Source: Pseudomonas paeninsulae
Lineage (GTDB): Bacteria > Pseudomonadota > Gammaproteobacteria > Pseudomonadales > Pseudomonadaceae
Assembly: GCF_035621475.1 (NCBI RefSeq)
Contig: NZ_CP141799.1
Span: 3,398,501 to 3,462,500, forward strand
Length of the DNA: 64,000 nucleotides
Direction: 5' to 3'
The notes beneath the pieces are model-generated. The model was not told the DNA's origin and made no database searches. It saw only the letters and a program-made list of their open reading frames with translations. This document shows positions 28,050 to 36,939 of the stretch, piece by piece. The number at the start of each line of letters is the position of its first letter. Within the stretch, counting starts at the first letter, position 1. The position numbers and the translations under genes were made by a program.

Positions 28050-29714
28050 TCAATCTTCGCGATAGCGACGCAGCTTCAACGGCTTGCCACCGACGCGGGT
28101 GTCTTTCAGCTTGCTGAGCAAACTCTCAAGACCGTCTTCCGGCAGCTCGACCAGACTGAAGCTCTCGCGCACCTGGATGCGACCGATGGCTTCGCGAATC
28201 AGACCACCCTCATTGAGGATGGCGCCCAGCAGGTTCTTCGCGGCGATACCGTCACGCGCGCCCAGCGCAGTACGGCAACGGGCACGACCTTCAGCCAATG
28301 GCACTGGCGCACGACGCTCACGGCTGTCACCGCGATCCGAACGCTCATTGCTGCGCTCACGCGGCGCACTGGTCGGCACCAGCGGTTGCTCGCGCTCGAC
28401 TTCAGCCAGGGTCAGGGCCTGACCGTTGGTGGCCTTGCGCAGCAGCGCGGCAGCCAGGGCACGCGGGGTGCAACCGATTTGCGCGGTCAGACGATCGAGC
28501 AGTTCGCCATGGCTGGCTTCGGCGTCGGCCACCAGGGGTGCCAGGCTCGAGGTCAGCTTCTTGATCCGCGCGTCCAGTACTTGCTGGCCGTCGGGCAGGC
28601 GTACTTCCGTGACTTTTTGCCCGGTGACACGCTCGATTACCTGCAGCATGCGGCGCTCACGCGGAGTGACCAGCAACAGCGCGCGACCGGTACGACCGGC
28701 ACGGCCGGTACGACCGATACGGTGGACATAGGATTCCGGGTCGTACGGCATGTCGACGTTCATCACGTGGGTGATGCGCGGCACGTCCAGGCCACGGGCA
28801 GCGACGTCGGTGGCGACGACGATATCCAGGCGACCATCTTTAAGCGACTCGATCACCCGCTCACGCTGGTTCTGGGCGATGTCGCCGTTCAAGGCCGCGG
28901 CCTTGTAGCCACGCGCCTCAAGCACGGCAGCCAGATCCAGAGTGGCTTGCTTGGTACGCACGAAGGCGATCAGCGCATCGAACTCTTCGACTTCCAGCAG
29001 ACGCAGTACGGCGGCGTGCTTCTGGTCGGCGTGGACCAGCAAGTGAGCCTGCTCGATGGCGGTCACGGTCTGGGTCTTGGTTTCGATCCTGACGTGCTTT
29101 GGATCACGCAGGTGCTTTTCGGCAATGGTGCGAATCGAATGCGGCAAGGTGGCCGAGAACAGGACGGTCTGGCGAGTTTCCGGCATGGCCTTGAAGATCA
29201 CTTCAAGGTCGTCCATGAAGCCCAGCTTGAGCATTTCGTCCGCTTCATCGAGCACCAGGTGCTGAATGGTCGACAACACCTTCTCGTCACGACGCAGGTG
29301 ATCGACCAGACGACCCGGAGTGGCGACTACAACCTGTGCGCCATTACGAATGGCTTTCAGTTGCGGGCCCATGGGCGCGCCGCCGTATACGGCGATGACG
29401 TTCAGCCCCGGCATTTGCTTGGCGTAGGTTTCGAAGGCGGTCGCGACCTGCAGGGCCAGCTCACGGGTCGGCGCGAGAATCAGCGCCTGCGGCTGGCGCT
29501 TGGTCGGATCGATGCGGCTGAGGATTGGCAGGGCAAAGGCAGCGGTTTTACCGGTGCCGGTCTGCGCCTGACCGATCATGTCGTGGCCAGCGAGAATCAC
29601 TGGAATGGCCTGCAACTGAATCGCCGAAGGCTCTTCGTAGCCAGTCGCGATCACTGCGGCGAGAATATTAGGGTGAAGATCGAGTGCGGCGAAGCCTTCG
29701 AGTACTTGGGTCAT
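28050..29714 (-). CDS. deaD: DEAD-box ATP-dependent RNA helicase DeaD/CsdA
   Basis: A 554-aa cytosolic RNA helicase acting in ribosome assembly and cold adaptation. The motifs are in order: Q-motif (FAALDLHPNILAAVIATGYEEPSAIQ), Walker A AQTGTGKT near residue 50, PTRELA, VLDEADEM (motif II), SAT, then helicase C with HRIGRTGRAGRTG. A linker rich in Arg, Ser and Glu (~430-475) precedes a C-terminal DbpA-type RNA-binding domain (~480-552, GAILNEGGLIREAIGRI). The start at 29714 matches homologues. A leader of about 200 nt is likely if the TATAGT at 29936-29931 is the -10. Confidence 0.94.
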   Translation of the reverse strand: MTQVLEGFAALDLHPNILAAVIATGYEEPSAIQLQAIPVILAGHDMIGQAQTGTGKTAAFALPILSRIDPTKRQPQALILAPTRELALQVATAFETYAKQMPGLNVIAVYGGAPMGPQLKAIRNGAQVVVATPGRLVDHLRRDEKVLSTIQHLVLDEADEMLKLGFMDDLEVIFKAMPETRQTVLFSATLPHSIRTIAEKHLRDPKHVRIETKTQTVTAIEQAHLLVHADQKHAAVLRLLEVEEFDALIAFVRTKQATLDLAAVLEARGYKAAALNGDIAQNQRERVIESLKDGRLDIVVATDVAARGLDVPRITHVMNVDMPYDPESYVHRIGRTGRAGRTGRALLLVTPRERRMLQVIERVTGQKVTEVRLPDGQQVLDARIKKLTSSLAPLVADAEASHGELLDRLTAQIGCTPRALAAALLRKATNGQALTLAEVEREQPLVPTSAPRERSNERSDRGDSRERRAPVPLAEGRARCRTALGARDGIAAKNLLGAILNEGGLIREAIGRIQVRESFSLVELPEDGLESLLSKLKDTRVGGKPLKLRRYRED

Positions 29715-30182
29715 GGGTCTGCCTCTAGTGCATCCGCAAAGACCCATGCTCCAAAGCTGCGCATGCCGTGTAAGACTCTAAAGTCACCCTGGCAGCCGTG
29801 TCGGCGGGGATTTGCGAAAACGTGGTTGTAAATGAATCGTCAAGGATAGTCCGCTACGCAGACTAACTGCCGAAGGTGACCTCCGGGCGAGTTGTGTAAC
29901 CTGAACGTGGCCATGAATTGACCGGCGCGCACTATACCGGAAAAGCGGGAAGTTGTGATGGTTTTCCCACAATTAAATCAGCTACACCGCCAAACGGTCG
30001 CCCTGAGCGGGATTGAACGCAGGTCATTCAATGCTCGGGATACAGGGCCATATGCAGGCCATTGATGTGCCGACGCCGCATCAACACTCATTCAGCAACT
30101 GCCAATGCAACCCACCACGTGCGGTTTGCAGTAGCCCTGCTATACCCTGTTGCACGACATTCTCTGCGCAAGGATTTCTGCC
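29715..30182. promoter_or_regulatory. Divergent leader region deaD / enoyl-CoA hydratase
   Basis: A 468-bp gap without a credible gene. On the minus strand TATAGT at 29936-29931, followed by GCGCGCC, is a candidate -10 for deaD, giving a long untranslated leader as known for cold-shock helicases. I see no good -35. The rest holds no clear repeat or RNA motif. Confidence 0.4.
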
Positions 30183-30974
30183 ATGACTCAAAGCACCAAC
30201 GGTCGCGTCAGTCGTGAGAAACGCGGCCAGATCATGCTGATCGGCCTGGATCGAACGAGCAAGCGCAACGCCGTCGACCTGGACATGCTCAATGACCTGT
30301 GCCTGGCCTATGGCGAGTTCGAGCGCGACGGTGAGGCTCGCGTAGCCTTGCTCTTCGCTCATGGCGAGCACTTCACCGCCGGACTGGACCTGGCCAATGT
30401 CGCCGCCAGCTTTGCTGCTGGCTGGCAGATCCCTGCCGGCGGCTGCGACCCCTGGGGCGTGTTTGGCGGCCCACGGGTGAGCAAACCGGTAATAGTGGCG
30501 GCCCAGGGCTATTGCTACACCATCGGCATCGAACTGATGCTCGCCTCGGACATCAACCTGTGCGCCAGCAATACCCGCTTCGCCCAGATGGAAGTGCAGC
30601 GCGGTATTTTCCCGTTCGGCGGCGCCACCCTGCGCATGCACCAGAACGCCGGCTGGGGCAATGCCATGCGCTGGCTGCTCACTGGTGATGAGTTCGATGC
30701 TCACGAAGCCTACCGCTTGGGCCTGGTGCAGGAAGTGCTGGCCAGTGAAGAACTGCTGCCACACGCGCTCAAGCTGGCCGCACGGATTGCCGCCCAGGCA
30801 CCGCTTGGCGTGCAAGCCACTCTCGCCTCGGCACGCCAGGCAGTGCGCGAAGGCGAAGCCGCGGCGGCGGCCAATCTGCATCCAACCGTGATCCGCCTGA
30901 TGGCCAGCGAAGATGCCCAGGAAGGCGTGCGCGCCATGCTCGAACGTCGTCCCGGCGACTTCAAGGGCCGCTGA
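30183..30974 (+). CDS. Enoyl-CoA hydratase/isomerase family protein (crotonase)
   Basis: A 263-aa crotonase-fold enzyme. The oxyanion-hole motifs are LLFAHGEHFTAGLDL (near residue 65) and AAQGYCYTIGIELMLASDI (near 115), and the third region reads EVQRGIFPFGGATLRM. The usual catalytic Glu pair is not both evident, so it may act as hydratase, isomerase or a broader crotonase. The start at 30183 is after AAGGATTTCTGCC, favoured over a 30150 start. Tail to tail with the spermidine-synthase-like gene, 6 bp apart. Confidence 0.83.
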   Translation: MTQSTNGRVSREKRGQIMLIGLDRTSKRNAVDLDMLNDLCLAYGEFERDGEARVALLFAHGEHFTAGLDLANVAASFAAGWQIPAGGCDPWGVFGGPRVSKPVIVAAQGYCYTIGIELMLASDINLCASNTRFAQMEVQRGIFPFGGATLRMHQNAGWGNAMRWLLTGDEFDAHEAYRLGLVQEVLASEELLPHALKLAARIAAQAPLGVQATLASARQAVREGEAAAAANLHPTVIRLMASEDAQEGVRAMLERRPGDFKGR

Positions 30975-30980
30975 GTACAG

Positions 30981-31754
30981 TCAACTGGCCGGACGCAGCG
31001 CCTCGATCAACGGCTGCAGGGAGTAGCCCAGCTGCGGCCCCAGAGCTGCAGCCTTGATCTTCAGGTCGTCCAGATCGAGCTGCTGCTCAAGGTCGGCGGG
31101 CACCAGCAGGATGACATTGCCCTCCTTTACCGGGCATTCCCAATAATGCCGATGGTAGAGGCCGCGCAGCAGCGGCGCACCCAGCGGCTTACCGTCATTG
31201 CCGGCCCACTGGTTGATGATCAGCCAGCCGCCCGGATTCAACTGTTTCTGGCAGTCCTCCAGAAAATTCCAGGCCAGGTGACCAACGCCGGGACCGTGGT
31301 CGGTATAGAGGTCGACGAAGATCAGATCGGCGCTTTCTGCAGTTTTCAGCAGATCGAGGGCATCGCCGATACGGATGGTCAGGCGCGGGTCATCGTCCAG
31401 GCCGAGGTACTGCATGGCCAGACGTGGCACCTCGGGGCGCAGCTCAATGGTTTCGACATCCTCCAGCGGCAGAAATTTGAGGCAAGCCTGGGTCAGGTTA
31501 CCGGCACCGAGCCCAAGAAACAGCGCGCTCTCCGGCGCCGGGTGGCACAAACTACCGAGCAGCATGGCACGGGTGTAGTCGTACTCCAGCCAACACGGGT
31601 CGGCAGTAAACACACAACTCTGCTCAACCGAGTCGCCAAATTCGAGAAAACGGTACTCGCCGATCTCGATCACCCGGATCACGCCGAACGCATCTTGCAC
31701 TTCGGCGAGCAGGACCTCGTCTTGCAACTCTTCCACCGGGGGTAAACCTGGCAT
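30981..31754 (-). CDS. Spermidine synthase-like methyltransferase-fold protein
   Basis: A 257-aa protein with the spermine/spermidine synthase fold: the glycine motif ALFLGLGAGNLTQACLKFLP near residue 80, the acidic residue after strand 2 (VETIELRPEV), and DLIFVDLYTDHGPG in place of the usual LIxDSTDP motif. The substitution suggests it may not be a true aminopropyltransferase. The start at 31754 follows GGAGAG; the long upstream frame lacks support. Function uncertain; no polyamine genes adjoin. Confidence 0.72.
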   Translation of the reverse strand: MPGLPPVEELQDEVLLAEVQDAFGVIRVIEIGEYRFLEFGDSVEQSCVFTADPCWLEYDYTRAMLLGSLCHPAPESALFLGLGAGNLTQACLKFLPLEDVETIELRPEVPRLAMQYLGLDDDPRLTIRIGDALDLLKTAESADLIFVDLYTDHGPGVGHLAWNFLEDCQKQLNPGGWLIINQWAGNDGKPLGAPLLRGLYHRHYWECPVKEGNVILLVPADLEQQLDLDDLKIKAAALGPQLGYSLQPLIEALRPAS

Positions 31755-32015
31755 TGATCGCTCTCCAGCCTGACAGCCCCGACCAGTCGCACCAGGGTAA
31801 AGGTGACAATTGTCAATGAAGCACCCGCGCCGGGTCACGCGATAATTCACCGTTGCCTGCTTTGCGGCGTCTTGCGGCTGGCCCAGAGCAAGACCTGCCA
31901 GGCCACTATCCGGGCGGTTATGCAGCGGCGCTATCATGCCTATCGGCTTGAAGGCACAGGCTGATCGGTTACCATGCCCATCTGCCTAATTAACCGCCTG
32001 AAGCCGAGAACCATC

Positions 32016-33362
32016 ATGTCGCAACCCTGGAGTCCTGAAAGCTGGAGAAGCAAGCCAATCCAGCAACAGCCGCACTACCCCGACGCCGCCCACCTGGCCA
32101 AGGTCGAGCAGACTCTGGCCGGCTATCCGCCGCTGGTGTTCGCCGGTGAAGCTCGAGAGTTGCGCCGCCAGTTTGGCGAGGTGACCCAGGGTCGTGCATT
32201 CCTGTTGCAGGGTGGCGACTGCGCCGAGAGTTTTGCCGAATTCAGCGCGGCGAAGATCCGCGACACTTTCAAGGTGCTGCTGCAGATGGCCATCGTCATG
32301 ACCTTCGCCGCCGGTTGCCCGGTGGTGAAAGTCGGGCGCATGGCCGGGCAGTTCGCCAAACCGCGCTCGGCCAACGATGAAACCATCGGCGATACCACCC
32401 TGCCGGCTTACCGCGGCGACATCGTCAACGGTATCGGCTTCGACACCAAGAGCCGGGTGCCGGACCCGGAGCGCCTGCTGCAGGCTTATCACCAGTCCAC
32501 CGCCAGCCTGAATCTGCTGCGCGCATTCGCCCAGGGCGGCTTCGCCGACCTGCATCAGGTCCACCAGTGGAACCTCGACTTCATCGCCAATTCGGCGCTG
32601 GCCGAGAAATATAGCCTGCTGGCTGATCGCATTGACGAAACCCTGGCCTTCATGCGTGCCTGTGGCATGGACACTTCGCCGCAACTGCGCGAAACCAGCT
32701 TCTTCACCGCCCATGAGGCGCTGCTGCTCAACTACGAAGAAGCCTTCGTGCGCAAGGACAGCCTCACCGGCGGCGCCTACGCCTGCTCGGCGCACATGTT
32801 GTGGATCGGCGACCGTACCCGCCAGCTGGATGGCGCCCACGTCGAGTTCCTGCGCGGCGTCGGCAACCCGATCGGGGTCAAGGTCGGTCCGAGCATGGAC
32901 CCGGACGAGCTGATCCGCCTGATCGACATCCTCAACCCGGATAACGACCCAGGCCGCCTCAACCTGATCGTGCGCATGGGCGCGGACAAGGTCGAAGCCC
33001 ACATGCCGGCCCTGGTGCGCAAGGTGCAGGGCGAAGGCAAGCAGGTGCTGTGGAGTTCCGACCCCATGCACGGCAACACCATCAAGGCCAGCAGCGGCTA
33101 TAAGACCCGCGACTTCGCGCAGATCCTCGCCGAAGTGAAGCAGTTCTTCGCCGTGCACCAGGCCGAGGGCAGCTACGCCGGCGGCATCCATATCGAGATG
33201 ACCGGACAGAACGTCACCGAATGCATCGGCGGCGCGCGGCCGATCACCGAAGCAGGGTTGTCGGACCGTTACCACACTCACTGCGACCCACGGATGAACG
33301 CCGACCAGTCGCTGGAACTGGCCTTCCTGATTGCCGAGACACTCAAGCAGGTGCGCCGCTAA
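32016..33362 (+). CDS. Class II DAHP synthase (3-deoxy-7-phosphoheptulonate synthase)
   Basis: A 448-aa class II (plant-like, AroA-II) enzyme that joins PEP and erythrose-4-phosphate, the entry step of the shikimate pathway. The family motifs are [14 protein letters not shown] near residue 65, [12 protein letters not shown] near 105, the metal Cys and His region ([11 protein letters not shown]) near 348, and [18 protein letters not shown]. Two forms of class II are known in P. aeruginosa (one in phenazine clusters); no phenazine genes adjoin, so this is the housekeeping type. The start at 32016 has only a weak ribosome site. Confidence 0.92.
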   Translation: MSQPWSPESWRSKPIQQQPHYPDAAHLAKVEQTLAGYPPLVFAGEARELRRQFGEVTQGRAFLLQGGDCAESFAEFSAAKIRDTFKVLLQMAIVMTFAAGCPVVKVGRMAGQFAKPRSANDETIGDTTLPAYRGDIVNGIGFDTKSRVPDPERLLQAYHQSTASLNLLRAFAQGGFADLHQVHQWNLDFIANSALAEKYSLLADRIDETLAFMRACGMDTSPQLRETSFFTAHEALLLNYEEAFVRKDSLTGGAYACSAHMLWIGDRTRQLDGAHVEFLRGVGNPIGVKVGPSMDPDELIRLIDILNPDNDPGRLNLIVRMGADKVEAHMPALVRKVQGEGKQVLWSSDPMHGNTIKASSGYKTRDFAQILAEVKQFFAVHQAEGSYAGGIHIEMTGQNVTECIGGARPITEAGLSDRYHTHCDPRMNADQSLELAFLIAETLKQVRR

Positions 33363-33384
33363 GCCGCTCGCCGCCTGGGCCGCC

Positions 33385-33675
33385 CTACGCCGTCAGGCGT
33401 TCGCGCAGGCGGCCCAACATCCCCAGCAAACTGCCGACCTTTTCCCGCTCACGCGCCTCGCGCGGCACCTGCGCCAGGCGCGTAACTATCTGCGCCGGCT
33501 GGCGCAGAGTGAAGGCCATTTCCTGCTGGTCCCGGGGTTTTCTCAGGTAGCGGAAGATGCCGCCACTGTTTAGCGCCGCCACCGCTGCATCCAGGTCGGA
33601 ATAACCCGTGAGCAGGGCCTGCAACTCTCCGGCGTGAAGATTGAGCACGACAGCAACCTGCAGGCCGTGGCGCAA
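33385..33675 (-). pseudogene. Relic of a response-regulator receiver domain
   Basis: The frame encodes LLTGYSDLDAAVAALNSGG, then IFRYLRKPRDQQEMAFTLRQ. This is clearly the C-terminal half of a receiver domain of the RpfG-like kind (usual form LTGYADLxAAxxAINxGxIYRYLxKPW). The N-terminal half with the phospho-acceptor Asp is missing and no ATG/GTG start exists; the Trp of KPW has become Arg. It lies between DAHP synthase and the DUF2897 gene. I read it as a decayed gene. Confidence 0.65.
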
Positions 33676-33744
33676 TTACCAACCTGACAAGCCCGGCCAG
33701 GCGCGATATGGTGAGGACTCCACCCCGCCGCCGAAGAGCCGACC

Positions 33745-33921
33745 ATGCCCTGGTATATCTGGTTACTGATAGTTCTCGTTCTAGGCTCTATCGTGGGCGG
33801 CTTGATGGTGCTGCTGCGTACTGCCAAACCCCTGCCGCTAACCGACGAACAACTGCAGAAAGTCCGTGAACGAAAAATCGAGATGGAAGCCCAGGACGCC
33901 GAGGACGCTCGCAAGCGTTAG
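33745..33921 (+). CDS. DUF2897 small membrane protein (58 aa)
   Basis: 58 residues: one N-terminal TM helix (PWYIWLLIVLVLGSIVGGLM) followed by LLRTAKPLPLTDEQLQKVRERKIEMEAQ and a charged tail. The TAKPLPLTDEQLxKVxER stretch is the DUF2897 hallmark. It is preceded by CCGAAGAGCCGACC (GAAGAG site). The last 56 bp overlap the following lipoprotein gene in another reading frame. Function unknown. Confidence 0.75.
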   Translation: MPWYIWLLIVLVLGSIVGGLMVLLRTAKPLPLTDEQLQKVRERKIEMEAQDAEDARKR

Positions 33922-35287
33922 TCTGCTGGCCGGCCTATTGGCGGGCTGTGCACATTGGCAACCCGCATCGACTGAAAACTGTGCGGCGTTGTTCACGCAA
34001 TTGCCGCTGGCCACCCAGGCTTATCAGGATGCGCAGTACCACCGTTTGCCCGGCTTTATCGGCCTGCGCAGCGATAGAGTCCTCGCGGCCCTTGGCGCAA
34101 ACGCAGATAGCCCGGCGCAGCGCCGTCTGTGGCTGCAACACCTGGCCGCACGCGACACCGAGGCCAGCCGGATCGAAATTGGCCAATTACCAGCGACCCA
34201 GCGTCACGACTGGAGCAGCCCAGCCCGGCAAGAGGCGCTCGGTGCCTGCCGCGCCCGCCAGGTCGAACGCCTGGGCGCCGACCCCAAGGCGTTTGCCCGC
34301 GCAGTCGAAGCCGCGCAAGTGCCCGACGACTACCGTGACTGGGCACGCACCCTGGGCCTCTATCCGCTGTTCAAGCCGATCTTCCGCCAAGGCATTGCCG
34401 CTTGGCAGCAAGCTGCCGGCCAAGCCACTGCGCCCGCGGACGGCGCGCAGTGGCTAAGCTACCAGCCAATTCCGCCAGCGGCGCAGCCACTGCCGCTGAT
34501 ATTGCATGAAGATAGCTTGGGCCTGCCGCAGGCGGATGCACAGCAACTCGACGCGCTGTTCGCCCGCCACGCGCCCTGGCTGAAAATCGCCCAAGCCGGC
34601 CGCAGCGACCGTATCGGCAGCCCGTATTACCGCCCTGATGGCAGCCGCGCGTTTAATCCGCTGCAGGCACGCCTTTACCAGCACAGCAGCTGGAGCCAGT
34701 TGAATGGCCGCTGGCACCTGCAACTGATCTACCAGCTCTGGTTCAGCCAGCGACCCAAGCCCAACGCCGTGGATCTGTACGGTGGCGAGCTGGACGGTTT
34801 GCTCTGGCGCGTCACCCTCGACCAGCAAGGCAAGGCCCTGCTCTATGACAGCATCCATCCCTGTGGCTGCTGGCACAGTTTTTACCTGCCGGCGGACTCG
34901 CCCCTGCAAGTGCGCCAGAACGTGGATCAAGAAGCACGCCTGAGCCAACGCCTGAGCTTCAATGGCGATACGGCGCCGACCCTGTGGCTGAGCGCAGGCG
35001 AGCATCGCCTGCACTGGATCGATGCCCGCCGTTCGCCCTACCCCACCCTGCTCTACCAACGCATCCCGCTCGATCAGTTGCGCCAATTGCCTCACCCACA
35101 AGGCCAGCGCAGCCTGTACGGCAAAGACGGCCTAGTACCCGGCAGCGAGCGCCTGGAACGCTGGCTGCTGTGGCCATCCGGTGTCGTTTCGCCGGGTGCT
35201 ATACGGCAGTGGGGCACGCATGCCACGGCCTTTATCGGCCGTGCCCACTTCGACGACCCGCACTTGCTCGGGCGTTATTTCGAGTAA
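33866..35287 (+). CDS. Conserved lipoprotein
   Basis: A 473-aa protein with a lipoprotein signal peptide: basic start (NEKSRWKPRTPRTL), hydrophobic core SVSLLAGLLAG and lipobox LLAGCAH with Cys28. The mature part is soluble and probably periplasmic-face; stretches such as SPYYRPDGSRAFNPLQARLYQHSSWS and FIGRAHFDDPHLLGRYF look conserved, but no known domain is recognised. The start is a GTG lying within the DUF2897 gene; the only ATG nearby is out of frame. It follows DUF2897 closely, and CPBP follows 49 bp later. A homologue sits near the same class II DAHP synthase in other Pseudomonas. Confidence 0.75.
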   Translation: MNEKSRWKPRTPRTLASVSLLAGLLAGCAHWQPASTENCAALFTQLPLATQAYQDAQYHRLPGFIGLRSDRVLAALGANADSPAQRRLWLQHLAARDTEASRIEIGQLPATQRHDWSSPARQEALGACRARQVERLGADPKAFARAVEAAQVPDDYRDWARTLGLYPLFKPIFRQGIAAWQQAAGQATAPADGAQWLSYQPIPPAAQPLPLILHEDSLGLPQADAQQLDALFARHAPWLKIAQAGRSDRIGSPYYRPDGSRAFNPLQARLYQHSSWSQLNGRWHLQLIYQLWFSQRPKPNAVDLYGGELDGLLWRVTLDQQGKALLYDSIHPCGCWHSFYLPADSPLQVRQNVDQEARLSQRLSFNGDTAPTLWLSAGEHRLHWIDARRSPYPTLLYQRIPLDQLRQLPHPQGQRSLYGKDGLVPGSERLERWLLWPSGVVSPGAIRQWGTHATAFIGRAHFDDPHLLGRYFE

Positions 35288-35336
35288 CGCTGGGCGGGCT
35301 GCGCCGCTAAACTGCGGCTCCTTACAAGGAGCTGCC

Positions 35337-36095
35337 GTGCCGCTACATCTTCGCCTGTTGCTACCAACCCTCGGCCTGGGGCTGGGCTTTGGCCTGGGTT
35401 TTATCCAACCCATCGGGCTGGCCGCCGGCCTGCTCTTCATCGCCCTCCTGCTGGCTGCCGACCAAGCACTGCCCAAGCGCCTGTGGTGGAGCCTCAGCCT
35501 GCTCGCCAGCCTTGCCCTCGCCGCCCACCTGATACCGGGCTTCGCGGCCTGGCCATTGTCACCGCCACGGCAGATCAGCCGCGATGCGGCGCCTTACGCC
35601 GTGCGCCTGTCCTGGGACAAATTGCTGGTTGGCTTGACCTTGCTGGCGTGGTGGCTGGGCCAACCCCACGCCCGTCGCACCCAAACGCAACGAGCCGGGG
35701 CAGTGGCGCTGCTGACGTTGGTCGGCATACCACTGCTGGCCTTGGCTCTGGGCCTGGTTGGCTGGCAGCCAAAATGGCCGACGGAGTTGTGGCTGTGGCT
35801 GGCGGTCAACCTGGGCGTGGCGGTCCTGGCCGAAGAGCTGCTGTTTCGCGGCCTGCTGCAGACTCGCCTGGTCAGCTGGCTGGGTATCTGCCCGGGCATC
35901 CTGCTGACTGCCGTGCTGTTCGGCGCCGTGCATGCACCCTTCAGTCCGTTATTTGCCGTGGTCGCCGGTATCGCCGGCCTGGGTTACGGCCTGGTGTTTC
36001 ACTACAGTGGCCGACTGAGCCTGGCGGTTGCCCTGCACGCTGCGGTCAATCTGTCACACCTGCTGTTACTGAGCTATCCGCTGCGCCTGGCCTGA
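35337..36095 (+). CDS. CPBP family intramembrane metalloprotease
   Basis: A 252-aa polytopic protein with seven or eight hydrophobic helices. The protease motifs are EELLFRGLLQTRL (EExxxR) near residue 165, FGAVHAPF (FxxxH) and LHAAVNLSH. CPBP (Abi/CAAX) proteins cleave prenylated substrates or have other membrane roles; bacterial substrates are mostly unknown. The start is GTG 35337 with AAGGA six bases before; a longer upstream frame overlaps the lipoprotein gene. The last 50 bp overlap the convergent binding-protein gene. Confidence 0.82.
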   Translation: MPLHLRLLLPTLGLGLGFGLGFIQPIGLAAGLLFIALLLAADQALPKRLWWSLSLLASLALAAHLIPGFAAWPLSPPRQISRDAAPYAVRLSWDKLLVGLTLLAWWLGQPHARRTQTQRAGAVALLTLVGIPLLALALGLVGWQPKWPTELWLWLAVNLGVAVLAEELLFRGLLQTRLVSWLGICPGILLTAVLFGAVHAPFSPLFAVVAGIAGLGYGLVFHYSGRLSLAVALHAAVNLSHLLLLSYPLRLA

Positions 36096-36867
36096 CCCTG
36101 ATCTGCAAAGGAGCGAAGATGGCGGCCAATTGGCCATTGCTGCGTAACTGCTCGAATAACCGGCCAAGTTGCGCCGCACTGATTGGTGCTGCGGGGCGCA
36201 GCAGCACCTGATGTTGATAGCGTTGGTCGACCCGCTGGGAAATCAGCAACTGCCCGGCGTATTGCCGATGACGCTCGAGAAAATCGCTGACATAGGAACG
36301 CGTGGCCAGGGCGATATCCGCTCGTCCATGCAGCACCATGAGCAAGTTGCTGTCGTGGGAATAGCTCAGGGTCGCATTGAAGTTTTTCGCGAGAAATTGC
36401 GGCTCGGCATTGAAGTCGGCGAAACCATAATGGTAGCCATTGAACAGCGCCAGACGCTTGCCTCTGAGCCGCTTAAAATACCCCTGCCCGCGCTCCGGCT
36501 CGACCCGTGCGACAAACACTTCAGCATCTTCCAGCCCCATGTCGACGACGGTGTGGGCAATGTCCTGCCAACCCCAGGCCGAGTTTTCGAACATCGACAT
36601 GTCAATCCGCCCCTGTTCGAAATCCCGGAAACGCCGGGGAATCGAGGTCGGTCGCACGATGAAGTTAAAATCGCTTTGCGCCCGGTTGAGCGCATCGAGC
36701 AATTGCGGCAGCAAGCCGGCACGCTGCGACTGCTCCGCCTTAAGTACATAAGGCGGGAAAAAAGCACCGCCCACATGCACCACTTGCTGGGCTGCAAGCG
36801 GCCCCGTAGCCAGTATCGCCACGCACAGTGCACACCCCATGACCAGCCTGCGCAGCAACCGCGACAT
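36046..36867 (-). CDS. Periplasmic solute-binding protein (SBP_bac_3 type), copy B
   Basis: A 273-aa protein with a signal peptide (SRLLRRLVMGCALCVAILATGPLAAQQ) and the two-lobed fold of family 3 amino-acid-type binding proteins: VHVGGAFFPPYVLKAEQSQRAGLLPQLLDAL, then IDMSMFENSAWGWQ and SYSHDSNLLMVLHGRADIALATRSYV. Closely related to its downstream-lying paralogue (36940-37725), so a tandem duplication. No ABC permease or ATPase adjoins, so it may serve as a sensor or work with a distant transporter. Start ATG 36867 follows GGGGG by five bases. Confidence 0.8.
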   Translation of the reverse strand: MSRLLRRLVMGCALCVAILATGPLAAQQVVHVGGAFFPPYVLKAEQSQRAGLLPQLLDALNRAQSDFNFIVRPTSIPRRFRDFEQGRIDMSMFENSAWGWQDIAHTVVDMGLEDAEVFVARVEPERGQGYFKRLRGKRLALFNGYHYGFADFNAEPQFLAKNFNATLSYSHDSNLLMVLHGRADIALATRSYVSDFLERHRQYAGQLLISQRVDQRYQHQVLLRPAAPISAAQLGRLFEQLRSNGQLAAIFAPLQIRVRPGAADSSVTAGVTD

Positions 36868-36939
36868 ACACACCCCCGCATCCATATTTGCGCTCGAAAA
36901 ACAGCCTATTCCAGGGAAAGCTGACCGAGCAGAGTGATT

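Noticed and set aside
28386..29831. 481-codon plus-strand frame opposite deaD
   Set aside because: Long only because of GC-rich antisense codon bias; deaD motifs are on the other strand.
31986..33281. 431-codon minus-strand frame opposite DAHP synthase
   Set aside because: Antisense shadow; no domain recognisable and no start signal.
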